Assembly (NCBI GenBank): GCA_039090855.1
Contig: CM077016.1
Location: 52,935,936-52,999,935 of the forward strand
Direction of reading: 5' to 3'
Origin: Macrothele yani
Taxonomy: Eukaryota; Arthropoda; Arachnida; Araneae; Macrothelidae
DNA length: 64,000 nt
Below the pieces are notes generated by a model. That model was not told where the DNA came from, made no database searches, and saw nothing but the letters and a program-made list of their open reading frames with translations. Every line of letters begins with the position of its first letter. The stretch's first letter is position 1. The position numbers and the translations under genes were made by a program. This document shows, piece after piece, positions 1-10,310 of this stretch.

Positions 1-78
1 TGCTTTACATATTACCTGTTATTGTCTTTGCTGCATAATAAAGTTGGCTGAGTGCCGACTTTCGACAAATTGTCCGAG

Positions 79-118
79 ATGGGTCCGGGTTCGAATTGCA
101 GTGGGGCATGGATGTTGC
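79..118 (+). repeat. Fragment of tRNA-derived SINE family 1
   Basis: The words gtccgggttcgaatt and ggggcatggatgttg match the B-box and the segment just after it in the complete SINE copies at 36541, 55287 and 58077. The rest of the element is missing; the sequence changes at about 118, where a repeat with CATACTTGCTAAC begins. Confidence 0.4.
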
Positions 119-390
119 ATACTTGCTAACTTTTACGGATTATCCGTAAAATTTACAGATTTCTGCTTAATTGTACTGATTTACGTTTAGAAGTCTTTTT
201 TTTTTTTTTTACGGATTTTTTAATATTTCGATTGCTCAATCGAAATATTTCAATACCCTGCAGGCTGCAACCATCCATTTAGATATTCTACCGGACCTTA
301 CGAGTGCCGTGTTATGTGATGATGTCATCTTTGACTCGCTGGCTTCGTGCGGATCCATCAAGTATAACGATGGGTCTGCGTCATGCGGTA

Positions 391-393
<3 letters not shown>

Positions 394-432
<39 letters not shown>
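394..432. repeat. (TC)n microsatellite
   Basis: About 19 uninterrupted CT dinucleotides. Any open frame through here (Leu-Ser repeats) is an artefact of the microsatellite. Confidence 0.95.
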
Positions 433-434
<2 letters not shown>

Positions 435-473
435 CAGGAGTGCTCAAGTGACGTGCCGACCAGAGTTCTCCAA

Positions 474-800
474 AATGCGTAATCTAATTACGCATCTAGT
501 ACGCATCAAAATTTTATCAATGCGTAAAAAATACACATTGTGAATTTTTCAAAAATACACATTGTGAATTTTTCTTGGCGCGTAAAACTACTCATCGAAA
601 AATTTTACCAATTCGTAAAAATACGCATTGGGACGGTATTTCGTCTTTCAAAGACGGAAGTAAACGAAATAAAGATTTTTTTCGTAATCGTAATTTCTTT
701 TTCCTGTGATGGTGCCTCTGTCTAGTATTGTTGTTATATATTGTTTTATTCCGTAAATATTTGTATTTCAGTCTGAAAATGGAGGAAAAATTTCCAAAAA
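474..800 (-). repeat. Composite repeat: ACGCAT/GCGTAA minisatellite plus ATTACGATTACG module
   Basis: Repeats of tgcgtaaa, tacgcat and tacacattgtgaattttt run from 474 to about 635. A module whose reverse complement contains AAATTACGATTACG and ACTTCCG follows. The same two modules occur in the same relative order, on the opposite strand, at 49505-50035, so these are two copies of one composite repeat. No coding potential. Confidence 0.6.
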
Positions 801-1076
801 CGGAAATTCGAGGAAGAAAAAAATAAATAAATGAAAAAATGCTATTAATTGTATCTGGTTGACAACTGTTTTCACTATGCTTTTTTACTTTGCATATAAA
901 CATACAGTCTGCATTTAGAATAACTTTTTAAACATTAAAAATGCTAGTAACCAATAATACTACTTCTGGAAAATTGCTCCTGCATCTGAAAAATGTTGAT
1001 AAAAAATAGCGCTCATGTGATTTTATGAGCTGCAAAAAATCTCCTGATTTTTAGATTTTGAAAGTTGGCACGTCTG

Positions 1077-1803
1077 CAACAGACAGGTAATTTTCAATCA
1101 TCATACATAATGTAAACATTTGGCTAGTTCAACCCTTGCCAGACCCGAAACCACTCTACATCCCACACCTCTGATGTTTACCTTGTACTTTATGGAAAAA
1201 TGACCTTTTCAAACATTTCCCCTGTAACACTCAGTAGACTGACACCATGATAGTTCGTGCATTCAGTGTGATTCCCTTTTCCTTTATACAAGGGCGCAGT
1301 GATAGGATTCCTCTAATCCCGAGGGACCATTCCCAGGGGTCAGAGCTGTCCTGAAGTTCCTGATTTTTATTTCTTTGTCCTGAAATGACCTTATTTTTGT
1401 TCTATATCCTAAAAATTTGAGTGTAATCCTGAAATTTTAAGAATAAATGGTAAACCGTGTATAGCGATTCATCATCTAGCATTTACAAGTACTGCGTAAA
1501 TAAAAAAAATGGAAAGAGAGTACTCTATCATTGTGCTGTCATCACCATAGAACTCTCACTCTTGTAATTTATGAAGTACTCGAACGCCTTCCCGCGTTTG
1601 TGAGATCGTTTGAGAATCGAAGCTGCCGTGAAGCCGCTTCTTACGGAGGATGCACAGAGATGCCAGCCATTACCGAATCGCCGTAATTATTATGGATTTT
1701 CCCTGGGATTACAGAATTACGAATGACTAACGAAAAATTATGGATATTCAGATTTTCGCTGTTATTAAGAAAGTTTTACTGGTTTTGTAATTAATCAATG
1801 TAA
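1077..1803. other. Intron sequence, nothing recognised
   Basis: No convincing gene, repeat terminus or RNA. A short stretch near 1650-1750 contains ccgtaattattatgg words like the dispersed ACGG-rich repeats, too weak to classify. Confidence 0.4.
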
Positions 1804-2470
1804 AAGCCTCTGAACAAAGTTCGCAACAACACTCTTTTTTTTTCCCCTTAGGAGGAGGAATTTGTTTTTCTTGTCAGAAAGAGTGCAAAAAACAAGCACG
1901 GCACGGCCTGGCGTGCTTTCGCCATGGCCCAGGAATACGTCGGCCTGAAGCCTCTGAATAAAGTTAGTGATGCAGCTCTTTGTTTCTTTTCTTTTCTTTT
2001 CATTTGCCCCCCCCCCCCCAGGAGAAAGAATTTGTTTTGCTGCTTTGTAAGCTAAGTGGAAAGAAAGCACGGCCCCAGGAGGGGATTACGTAGGCCCTGC
2101 ATGTTTCTTTCGCCGTGACCCAGGATTGCATTGGCCCAGCGTGCTTCTTTTGCCGTGGCCTGGGATTGCATTGGCCTTGATGTGCTTCTTTCACTGTGGC
2201 CCGGGATTGTGTCGGCCCGATGCCTCTGAACCAAGTTCGTCACACACCTCATTGTTTCTTTTCTTTTTGTTTTTTTCTTTTTTGAGGAAAAGGAATGTGT
2301 TTTGCTTGTTTGAAAACTAGGTGGAAAGAAAGCACAGCTTCAGGCCAGTATTACGTCGACCTGAAGCCTCTGAACAAAGTTTGTGACGCCGCTTTCTGTT
2401 TCTTTCTTATGTTTTTTTTCTTTCTGAGGAGGAGCAATTTGTTTTGCTTCTTTGAAAGCTAAGTGGAAAT
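1804..2470. repeat. Degenerate tandem repeat, unit about 145 bp
   Basis: Units begin with aagcctctgaacaaagtt-like words at 1804, 1948, 2221 and 2364. Spacing is about 144, 273 and 143 bases. Each unit carries a T-rich tract, aggagga(g)aatttgttttgc and aagctaagtggaaagaaagc. The long second unit also holds three copies of a roughly 40-bp subrepeat (ttctttcgccgtgacccagg-like) near 2105, 2147 and 2187. Open frames here are tandem-repeat translations, not genes. Confidence 0.8.
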
Positions 2471-2878
2471 GCCATTAAGGCCAAAAGTGGACTGACACCA
2501 TACTAACGTATGTCAATAAATGCTATGTTGTGTTTCTGTTCTAGGTGTCTGGTGACTTTCGTCAATATAGTTTGTTTTATAGGATGAATGGTTCCGAATC
2601 CAATTATAACATGTGAATGACTTGGGTAAGTTTGTTCCAAGTCATATTGCTTCTGTTCTGAAAGCCTGAGGTGGGCCTACAGCTTATTAATGAAAAAGCT
2701 CTGTACAAACAGTGTTTCCATTATTTTGATAAACCCATGTGGTTTAGTTCCTTGTGCCAGTTGAGATCAAAACTGAACAGCAAATTTGCGTTCTCTGTCA
2801 TGAGGTATTGAAATGCACGTTACTGCTCTCCAGACCTAAACAATTGGCTTGTCGTGTGATAATGAAATTGTGAATGTA

Positions 2879-3030
2879 ATCATTGGCACTAGTGTGCCGT
2901 ATTTTTACTGTTATCCATGTAGCCACTCATTTTAGAAAACTGAAATTACATTGCCCTGGAGTGGGAATCGAGCACGCGCCTCCAGATTACCTGTCGAGTA
3001 TGCTATCCTTTGCACCGCCCAGGACAAGGA
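2879..3030 (-). repeat. tRNA-derived SINE family 2, copy 1 (minus strand)
   Basis: On the minus strand this reads gatagcatactcgacagg (A-box-like), then gctcgattcccactccaggg (B-box and following), then a tail with gagtggctacatgg and ggcacactagtgcc. It matches the copy at 3213-3365 in opposite orientation and a third copy at 18843. Confidence 0.55.
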
Positions 3031-3212
3031 AGTTCCAAACAACTGAAGCTAAGCAGGTCTAACTTAAGAATCTAAGAACATCTCAGATTTGCACTAGTCG
3101 AAGCAACTACAAGCTTCATCGTAGTGTCCTGACGACCTTTTCTCACATCTGGGGTCAGATTTCGGTCTTTTAAGTTCCAGTGCTTCATAGAACATCATAC
3201 ATAAATGTCTTG

Positions 3213-3365
3213 TGTGGTGTAAGAGATAGCATGCTCAACCGGTAATCGGGAGGTACAGGTTCAATTCTCGCTCCAGGGCAACGTAATTTTCAAGTTTCCT
3301 GAAAAGAGTGGCTACATGGACAACAGTGAAAATATGGCACATCAGTGCCAATGATTACAGTTGTA
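3213..3365 (+). repeat. tRNA-derived SINE family 2, copy 2
   Basis: A-box-like gatagcatgctcaaccgg, B-box ggttcaattctcgctcc, then a body with gagtggctacatgg and ggcacatcagtgccaatgat. It forms an inverted pair with the copy at 2879-3030, about 180 bases apart, which could fold into a stem of some 120 bp with mismatches. Because of the degenerate acceptor-stem region I do not call it a functional tRNA. Confidence 0.55.
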
Positions 3366-4238
3366 TCGCCTTCCACGTATTTGAGAAGAATTATTTCTTC
3401 GGGGAAATTCATTTCCCACTTATGTATGAAATTATGAAGATTTCAGGCTTACAAATTCAATTCTGAGATGAAACATAGGTGTTTTTGTTCTTCATTTCAG
3501 ATTTCATTTTGTCTCTACATTTGGAATTGGTGATTCATTCATGTAGTTGGTTTTCTCATCACTGGATTAAAGCATTCTTAATTCCTAATGGAAAGCATGC
3601 ACTTAATTTCTTTTTTATTATGGTAATTCAGTCTAAAATCCCTTTACTTCACTAGAATATTAAATAAACTAAATAATTTATCTGCAAAGTCCATGGTAAG
3701 CACATGTGCTCAGTATGTTTTGGCATCAGAATGCTGTGATTAAGTGTCATCCATGTGGCCAGGTACTCAGAATAAAACTGACATATGCCAAAGAGAGAAT
3801 CAAAACAACATCTCCTAATTTCCACCTGAGTAGTAGTTACTCTTACATCACCCAGGACAATGCTTTTCTGAGTAAGTTCAGCTTCAGTTGCTTAGATTCT
3901 TTTGGGTGGTGTGATGGCAACAGGGCAGAAGTCAGGTATTGTAGATCTGATTCCGCACTCCAGGATGATACAATTTTCAATATTTCTGGGGTGCTGTTTA
4001 TTTTTAATTAGGGCATTTCTGTCCAAAAAAATAATGGTTAATTTTTCTTCACTCTCTCATGAATCTATGTTTAAGCACTATCTGAAAAATCTCTTGGATT
4101 TTGAACTATTATATGTAATTTTAAATATCAAAATTCCTGTACAGTAAGAAATAGTAAGTGCTGTTGGTAAAATGATTGCATGTGTTACCCTAATTTTTGT
4201 TCCCTTAACTCAATCAGATAATTGCGATATTTGTACAG
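3366..4238. other. Derl2: Upstream intron, nothing recognised
   Basis: AT-rich sequence running up to the acceptor at 4238. I looked for the preceding Derlin exon (the membrane stretch before LLFLGQAF) and did not find it. No transposon ends are obvious. Confidence 0.5.
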
Positions 4239-4413
4239 TTGTTGTTCTTGGGTCAGGCATTCACAATAATGCTAGTTTACATATGGAGTCGACGAAATCC
4301 ATATGTCCGGATGAACTTCTTTGGTCTACTAAATTTTCAAGCTCCATATTTACCATGGGTGCTTCTTGCCTTCTCGTTATTACTAGGCAATTCCATCATC
4401 GTTGATCTAATGG
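4239..4413 (+). CDS. Derl2: Derlin-2 internal exon
   Basis: Derlins are multi-pass ER membrane proteins of the rhomboid pseudoprotease group that help move misfolded proteins out of the ER for degradation. The exon reads in frame from its first base as [20 protein letters not shown], followed by [20 protein letters not shown] and then [19 protein letters not shown] recognise this as the central membrane region of Derlin-2 (the [11 protein letters not shown] and LLGNSI stretches are characteristic). The acceptor is the AG at 4237-4238 and the donor is GTGAGT at 4414. The exon has 58 codons plus one base, so the following intron is phase 1. The pyrimidine tract before the acceptor is weak. The next exon, at 48067, continues the protein exactly. 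No stop or frameshift. Derlin-2 is favoured over Derlin-1 by similarity recalled from the family. Confidence 0.93.
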
Positions 4414-5222
4414 GTGAGTATGATTTTTATTGTTTTTCTATGTAAAGAAATATAGTTAACTTATTTATATAAATTACACTGTGCTGATTTTCTTAATTTT
4501 TCTTTTTACTTAAAATTTATCAATGTACAACTGCTGTTCAAAAAGTGATGGGTAGAACTAGAATTTTTATGATTTTTTTTTGGGGGGGGGCACTAAAGCG
4601 TTATTCAGATGCACACAAAACATATTTCTTACAAAACTAAGCTCATTGAAGTACCTTTAAGGAATATATTTGTTTGTTATTTTTTGGGTCATTATTTTTT
4701 ATATTTTGGTATTTTCAGTGAAAAAAGAATTTTTGGATGAATATCCTTGATACACTCTTTCCCCCTGAAAGCCAGAAGCAAGACAAAAAATGAGGGAAGA
4801 GTGCTTGTGTTTAGAACATCTGTACAGACGTCATAGCAAACAATGGCGGTAAAAGCACTTTCACTTCTCCCAAATGAACATCCAATGTTCTTTTAAGCCA
4901 GTGATGAGCTGTTGTCCGATTTGGAGTACGGCCATTGCCATTTTGTCAAAAGGCAAGGTTTGGTGCGGGGCAGGGTTGGGAACAAACACCACAAGCTTCA
5001 TACTTTCAGGGCAGAGAGGGTCAAACTGCCGATACAGGTTTCACTGTATAGCTCTGCCTTCCTCTAGCCTAGCATGGCTGTAAATGAATTCGTCCAAACT
5101 AGTCTGAGCAAGTTCTACAGGTAACGGGGGCTCATTATCTCTCTACATTTTTGGAATCTGCACATGTTGTTTAGTAGCTGTGAATAATTTGGGTGAAGTA
5201 ATTGTGAATTTCAGCATCCAAC
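4414..5222. other. Derl2: Intron start, nothing recognised
   Basis: Begins with the donor GTGAGT. Contains T and G homopolymers near 4570-4590. An open frame at 4874-5083 has no family resemblance and is not called. Confidence 0.4.
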
Positions 5223-5316
5223 ATGCCTAAAGTGAAAGAAAGTGCTTCACAGAAATTAAAGCACTTCATTTCTGAATACAGCAAAAAAAGTATTCACTAC
5301 CAATGGACAGATACTA

Positions 5317-6524
5317 TTAGGTGTGCAACTTGATTCTCGGCCACAGGCATGACACTTTGATAGCAAATTATAGCAAATCGAATATGTACCTAATCAGGGA
5401 AATAATCCCCGTCATATTGGATACATCTGAGCCATCGGTGAGGGAGCTGCCGAGTGCCACTGTGAAATAAAGAGCTGTTTCGAATTGATAAAGTCATCAA
5501 TACTTGTGTGAACCTCCTCGACAGAAATGAACTGCGTATCACTCAGGTGGTGTCGCAGGGAGCGAAAGAGGTGATAATCCGATGGGGGCGAAGTCTGGAG
5601 AATACGCCAGGTGGGACAAAATCTCCCATCCCAGGTCGGTGATTGTGTTTAAAGTCATTTTCACGGTGTGAGGACGTGCGTTATCCTGAAGCAACAGGAC
5701 CGACCTTCTGCCCTTGCCGGTGTATGGCCTTTTCGCCTCCATTTCATCACTCACATGAATGAGTTGCTGACAGTAACGCTCAGCATTGACCATTTCGCCA
5801 GGTTTGAGCAACTCATAGTGTACAACACCGCGCTGATCCCACCATACGCACAGCAACAACTCCCTGGCATGGATATTCTGTTTGGCGGTACTGGTGGTAG
5901 GCTGACCTGGATAAACCCGCGATTTGCGCCGCTTAAGATTATCGTAGAGGATCCACTTCTCATCACAGGTCAAAATCTTGTGGTGGAAATCCTTCTTGTA
6001 TCTGCAGAGCCAAGGACACAGCACCATCGTAGTGCCTAGACTTGTTCGTAGCTGTGAGTTAGTGGGGCACCCAACGGCCCTCCTTGTGAACCCATCCAAG
6101 CTTGTGCAGGCGGCACTTTGCAATGGCTTGGCATGTTACTCCGAGTTCCTGGCCGAGCTCTGACTGTGTGCGACAGGAATTCGCATCCAACAGTTGTTCC
6201 AGTTCCTCATCGTCAACTTTGGCTGTCCCCAATGTTCTGCATCACGGAGATCAAAATTTCCCTGCTTAAACCACTGGAACCACTTCTTACACGTACTGTA
6301 GGGCACAGCAGCCTCACCCAAAGCAGCATAGATCATTTGCTGAGATTCCGCGGTACTTTTTTTCAGCTGAAATACAAACAGGAGGCAGTGCCTCAAATGT
6401 TGCTTCTCGAACAACATTGCCTTCACCGTCAACTTTCGTTCCTTTTGTCACTACAGCTGTGAGTGGTTACGGTTGCCTAGAAAGCTGTTGGATGGCGCTG
6501 CAATCAGCCATTATTGCACACAGC
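5317..6524 (-). mobile_element. mariner element (1.2 kb), TA target site
   Basis: Left end TTAGGTGTGCAACTTGAT after TA (5315-5316). The right end ATTATTGCACACAGC is followed by TA (6525-6526) and is its imperfect inverted repeat. The length of 1208 bp is normal for mariner. The transposase is on the minus strand and broken. Confidence 0.85.
5372..6432 (-). pseudogene. mariner transposase (DD34D type), broken
   Basis: Reads from MTVKAMLFEKQHLRHCLLF (helix-turn-helix region with CKKWFQWFKQGNFDLRD) into a frameshift near 6130. The catalytic half follows: TCDEKWILYDN (first D), LLLQDNARPHT (second D), and LAYSPDFAP (third D). A second shift follows, after which HLFRSLRHHL and a mariner C-terminus continue to about 5372. 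Length and motif spacing fit a cut-and-paste mariner transposase of about 345 residues. All three acidic residues survive, but at least two frameshifts make it inactive. Confidence 0.88.
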
Positions 6525-6620
6525 TATTTGCATTTGCCGATGTTCTATGATCGCTTGTTGTGGTTAGACAGCGTTCATTCTAGGATTAAAAAAGAGCAGG
6601 GTGCAGGATTTAAAAAAGGG

Positions 6621-7139
6621 CACTTTTTTAATTGAAAATGGCTTAATTCTTTATTTTTATTTATTTTGTTATCTAAATGGAATAAAGTTGCACAAATAAC
6701 ATGCAAAGGTTCAATTATATGAAAAAGGACACATGCTTTTACTGGAGTTTTGAGAGAACTGTAAATGATAGTGTTTATCTATCAGTAATAATTCCAGAGT
6801 AAGTACCCTCCAAGTAGTATATTTTCATCAATATTGCGTCAGAAACACATACAGAAAAGTTTTCAGACAGTCTGAAGTTCATATATACTGGTGTCTAAAA
6901 GTTAAGGACAGATCACATTTTTATGTAGTAATAAAAAAATTGTCTGTAGCTAAATTTGGCAGTAGAAATATTGCCAGCCCAGAAGCAGAATTTTTTTTCA
7001 GGAGTCTGCAATGCAGAAAGGAAAAGCTAAAAACTCTGCAAGATAAAGGGAAGCCTAAATATTATTTTTAGAACGTCTTGTATAAAAAAAGATTGTGCTT
7101 ATGTTACCGGTTTGTCCGTCCGCCTGTCTGTACCCACGA
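6621..7139. other. Intron sequence, nothing recognised
   Basis: AT-rich, no gene or terminus seen; leads into the tandem array at about 7080-7140. Confidence 0.4.
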
Positions 7140-8935
7140 TATCTCTACAACTATTAGTCCGATTTGAAAAATTCTTTTTGCGTTGGGAAGCTTGAAATAT
7201 GCGAATGATGATCCTTCATTTCGGGTTTTTTTTTTTTTTTTTTATACGATATACAATTTCTCAGCTAGAAGGCGTAAATGCAGATGATGTTGAATTCAAA
7301 AATATGTTTTATTCCACATATTTGCTTCTAAACATCAGATTGAAAAAATTATTTTACCTTTCGATTCCATTTATGTCTAAGAGTACTTTAGATATAGTTA
7401 CTTTTTCAAATTATGCACAGATTTTCTGCTAGGGGGTGTAAAAGTAAATTACATTTTCCCTAAAAACTAGTCTTCTAAAACTCCGATTTGAAAAAAAAAA
7501 AAATTCTGCAGCTGATCCACCTCCTGATGGAAATTTTTTTGCATATAATTTCAAATTTTTGGTAAAGAATACATTGGCCACCAGGGGGCATAAGTGTTAA
7601 TTTTTGCTTCTGATGCATTTGCCATAAACTCTGAGCTTCTAAAATATCAATTGAAAACATTCTTTCGTGGACTGATGCCACTCACATCGATAAACCTTTT
7701 CTTAATATTTTCTTAAAATATTCCACAAAGTCTTCCGCCAGGGGGCAAAGATGTATATTTTATTTTTGTCAATACCTCTACTTCTAGGAGTCCGATTTGA
7801 AAACTTCCTTCTTTGTTGGATAGTGTTTTCAGTGTGACATGTTTTTCATATAATTTCAAAATTTTCAAGTAATTCATAGACTTTTCATAGGAAGCGTAGA
7901 GGTAAATTGCGTTTCCCCCTATATCTCTGCTTCTAAATCTCCAATTTAAAAATTTCTTCCTGCACCGGATACCCTGATGGGAAATCGTTTGCACATAATT
8001 TCAAATTTTTGTAAAAAATGGTTTGGCCACCATGGGGTGTAAATCTTAATTTCCGCTTCCGATGTATTTGCAGCAAAATATGAGCTAAAATCTCAACTGG
8101 AAAAAAAAAAGTTGTTTGTAGACCGATACTACTCGTGTCGACAAGAAACATTTTCTTCTTAAAATAATGCATGGTTTCTATGCCAGGGGGCGTAGATGTA
8201 TATTATTATCTTATTTTGACTTCTAGGAGTTCGATTTGAAAAAATCCTTCTTTGTTGGATAGTGTTTCCGATGCGAAATGTTTTTCCTATAAATTCAAAA
8301 TTTTCAAGTAAATCATAGACTTTCCGCTTGGGGGTACAAAGGTAAATGGCGTTTTCTGCGTTATTTCTGCTTTTAAAACTCCGATTTGAAAAATTCTTCC
8401 TGTATCACATACAAGACTTGATGGAAAATATTTTTCACATAATTTCTAATGTTTTGTAAAGAATGGTTTGGCCACCAGGGAGCATAAGTGTTAATTTCTG
8501 CTTCTGATGTATTTGTAGCGAAATCTGGGCTCCTGAAAACTCGACTAAATTTTTTTTTCTTGGGCCGATACCGCTCATATGGAAACCTTTTAGAATACTT
8601 TCTTCCTAAAATAATGCATGGTTTTCCCACCAGGGGACGTAAAGTCACATCTTATTTTTGTCAATATCTCCGTTTCTAAGAGTCCAATTTGAAAAATTCT
8701 TTCTGTGTTGGAGAGCGTTTCTGGTGCAAAATGTTTCTCATATAAATTCATGTTTTTCTTAACACACAAGTCTGCAACCAGAGGGCGTAAGCTCACGATT
8801 CCGTTTACAGCAATATCTGAGGGATTAAGAACCCGATTGGAAAACTTCTTTCTTCTGTCAGATACTATTGTTTTCCATACCGGCTCCATTGACTTTGAAT
8901 AGCTTTGATAAATTTAATTTGCGTCAGAACGGATT
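7140..8935. repeat. Tandem array: ~148-bp subunits in a ~446-bp higher-order unit
   Basis: The block gccaccagggggcataagtg occurs at 7578, 8026 and 8471 (spacing 448 and 445), with cttctgatgtatttg following each time. Between these lie two further diverged subunits carrying gtccgatttgaaaa, ttggatagtgttt, catataatttcaaa and a cca-ggggg-cgtaa block, about 148 bp apart. So roughly twelve subunits form about four three-subunit higher-order units. Open frames on the minus strand of 70-100 residues share one repeated peptide and are translations of the array. Confidence 0.8.
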
Positions 8936-10304
8936 CAAAAGACGTGCTTATTACACCCGAAAATTTGGTTTCTTGTTTTAAATAAAATTTATAGTCAAAC
9001 TAGCTTTGTCCTGATAAGAAAAACGAGATGCTATTTTATGCAGAATTTAAACATCATTCCTTAAATGCTTTTGAATTGTTTAAAATAATAGTCTGGAAGT
9101 ATAATTTTAATTGTAAATAATTTGAAATTCATATGTTTTTTTTTTTTTTTTTTTTTTTTTTTGCGTTTAGTTAATCGATTAAACTTTCAGCTGCCTCCTT
9201 TAAAGGATGATATATGTTGTGCTTTAATTAGTTCCTGCAGCAATTACGTTTTATTGGGGGCCTCATCAGCTGATGATTTAGACAGCTGTGTATGATCATG
9301 TCAACTTTGGAAATGATAGTAAATATATATATCAGGGCACAAAATTTCCGGTCGCCAGCTCGCCATTGGCTAGTGAAGAATTGTCATTGGCGAGTAAAAC
9401 TTTTCTCATTGAATTACCGCAATTTCATTGTTTAACAGCCGCGGCTATCATGATGATCAATTTTTTTTTTTTTTTTTAGTATGTGGCTCATATGTGGTGC
9501 TGCTGATATGCTGAATTGGTTTCCTGTAATTACTATTTTTTCCCCTCTGAAATTTCCACACTAATAAGTAAACCTTTTCAAAGCATTTTTTTTTTCTCTT
9601 CCATAAACTGCTGGGTGCTCGTATTGCTCGTTTGAAGTCTGTAAAGATCACTCTGCAGGCTTGTTTATGTGCCACTACTGGGAACTGACTCACTCGAATG
9701 AACTTCGACCAGCGAGAGGGGGGGATGAATCCCATCAAGAGATTCAGGCAGGCCACAGCAGACAATCCCCCAAACAAAAACAAAAAAGAAAAGCAAAAAA
9801 AAAAAAAAAAGAAAAGCAAAAAATAAACAAGCTTCCCTCAGATTTATGACATTACAAAGGTATAAATCAAATATATTATTTATCTGTGATTCTAGAACGA
9901 ACTTTTAAGCAGTGCGCGAAAACACAAAACACCGGGTCTTCGGCACTGCATTTTTTTTCTTTTCTTTACTTTTGATAGCAAAGACATAACGGAGAAACTT
10001 CATTTACGGGGGAAAAAAAAAAATATGCGCTATTTTAATCGTATTTTTAGAAGCTGGGAAGAGCAGTCTTTTTTCTTTGCAAAAACAATTTTTGTAAGTA
10101 TTTTCCTGTTAAAAAGTGTGTGAATCACTGTAGATACTAATTTTCTAAGAAAACTGCTCACTGTCAATGGTTGATAGGATTTTCACCGTCATCGTTAAAT
10201 TCAAGAAATGTTTACCTAATAGAAAAAATATTTGGAAGACGTGAATTAATAATAAAAAATTATAGTAAAATAAAAATGTGAATTTAAACACAGTATTTCT
10301 ATCC
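8936..10304. other. Intron sequence with long T and A runs
   Basis: Poly-T near 9139-9162, 9461-9477 and 9588, and A-rich near 9797-9812. No gene or transposon terminus recognised. The open frames at 9457-9849 are low-complexity translations. Confidence 0.45.
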
Positions 10305-10310
10305 TATGTA

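Larger units (their letters stand above)
118..1076. mobile_element. Possible hAT-like MITE with CATACTTGCTAAC ends
   Basis: The left end CATACTTGCTAACTTTTACG matches the reverse complement of the right end (CAGACGTGCCAACTTT, at 1061-1076) at 12 of the first 16 bases. Similar ends recur at 21774, 34154, 55017, 61060 and 61258, and one of those (55017) bounds a verified hAT element. No clear target-site duplication is seen here. The interior contains a (TC)n run and a composite repeat but no transposase. Treat as tentative. Confidence 0.35.
5223..6620 (+). pseudogene. hAT-type zinc-finger N-terminus remnant split by mariner
   Basis: From 5223 the sequence reads MPKVKESASQKLKHFISEYS and, after a one-base shift, KKVFTTNGQILF, up to the TA where the mariner at 5317-6524 inserted. 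The few codons after 6526 continue the frame but decay quickly. This looks like the start of CGGBP1-like/hAT proteins, which begin MPK.. and lead into a CxxC..H zinc finger. Only the first 35 or so residues are recognisable, and no termini of the parent element are seen. Confidence 0.45.

Noticed and set aside
304..543. Open frame with a Ser-Leu repeat
   Set aside because: It is a translation of the (TC)n microsatellite and flanking non-coding sequence.
8373..8889. Minus-strand open frames with a repeated FxxKIRxxF-type peptide
   Set aside because: Same peptide recurs because of the 148/446-bp tandem array; not a protein family I recognise.
9457..9849. Phe- or Lys-rich open frames on both strands
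   Set aside because: Products of poly-T/poly-A tracts with no family resemblance.
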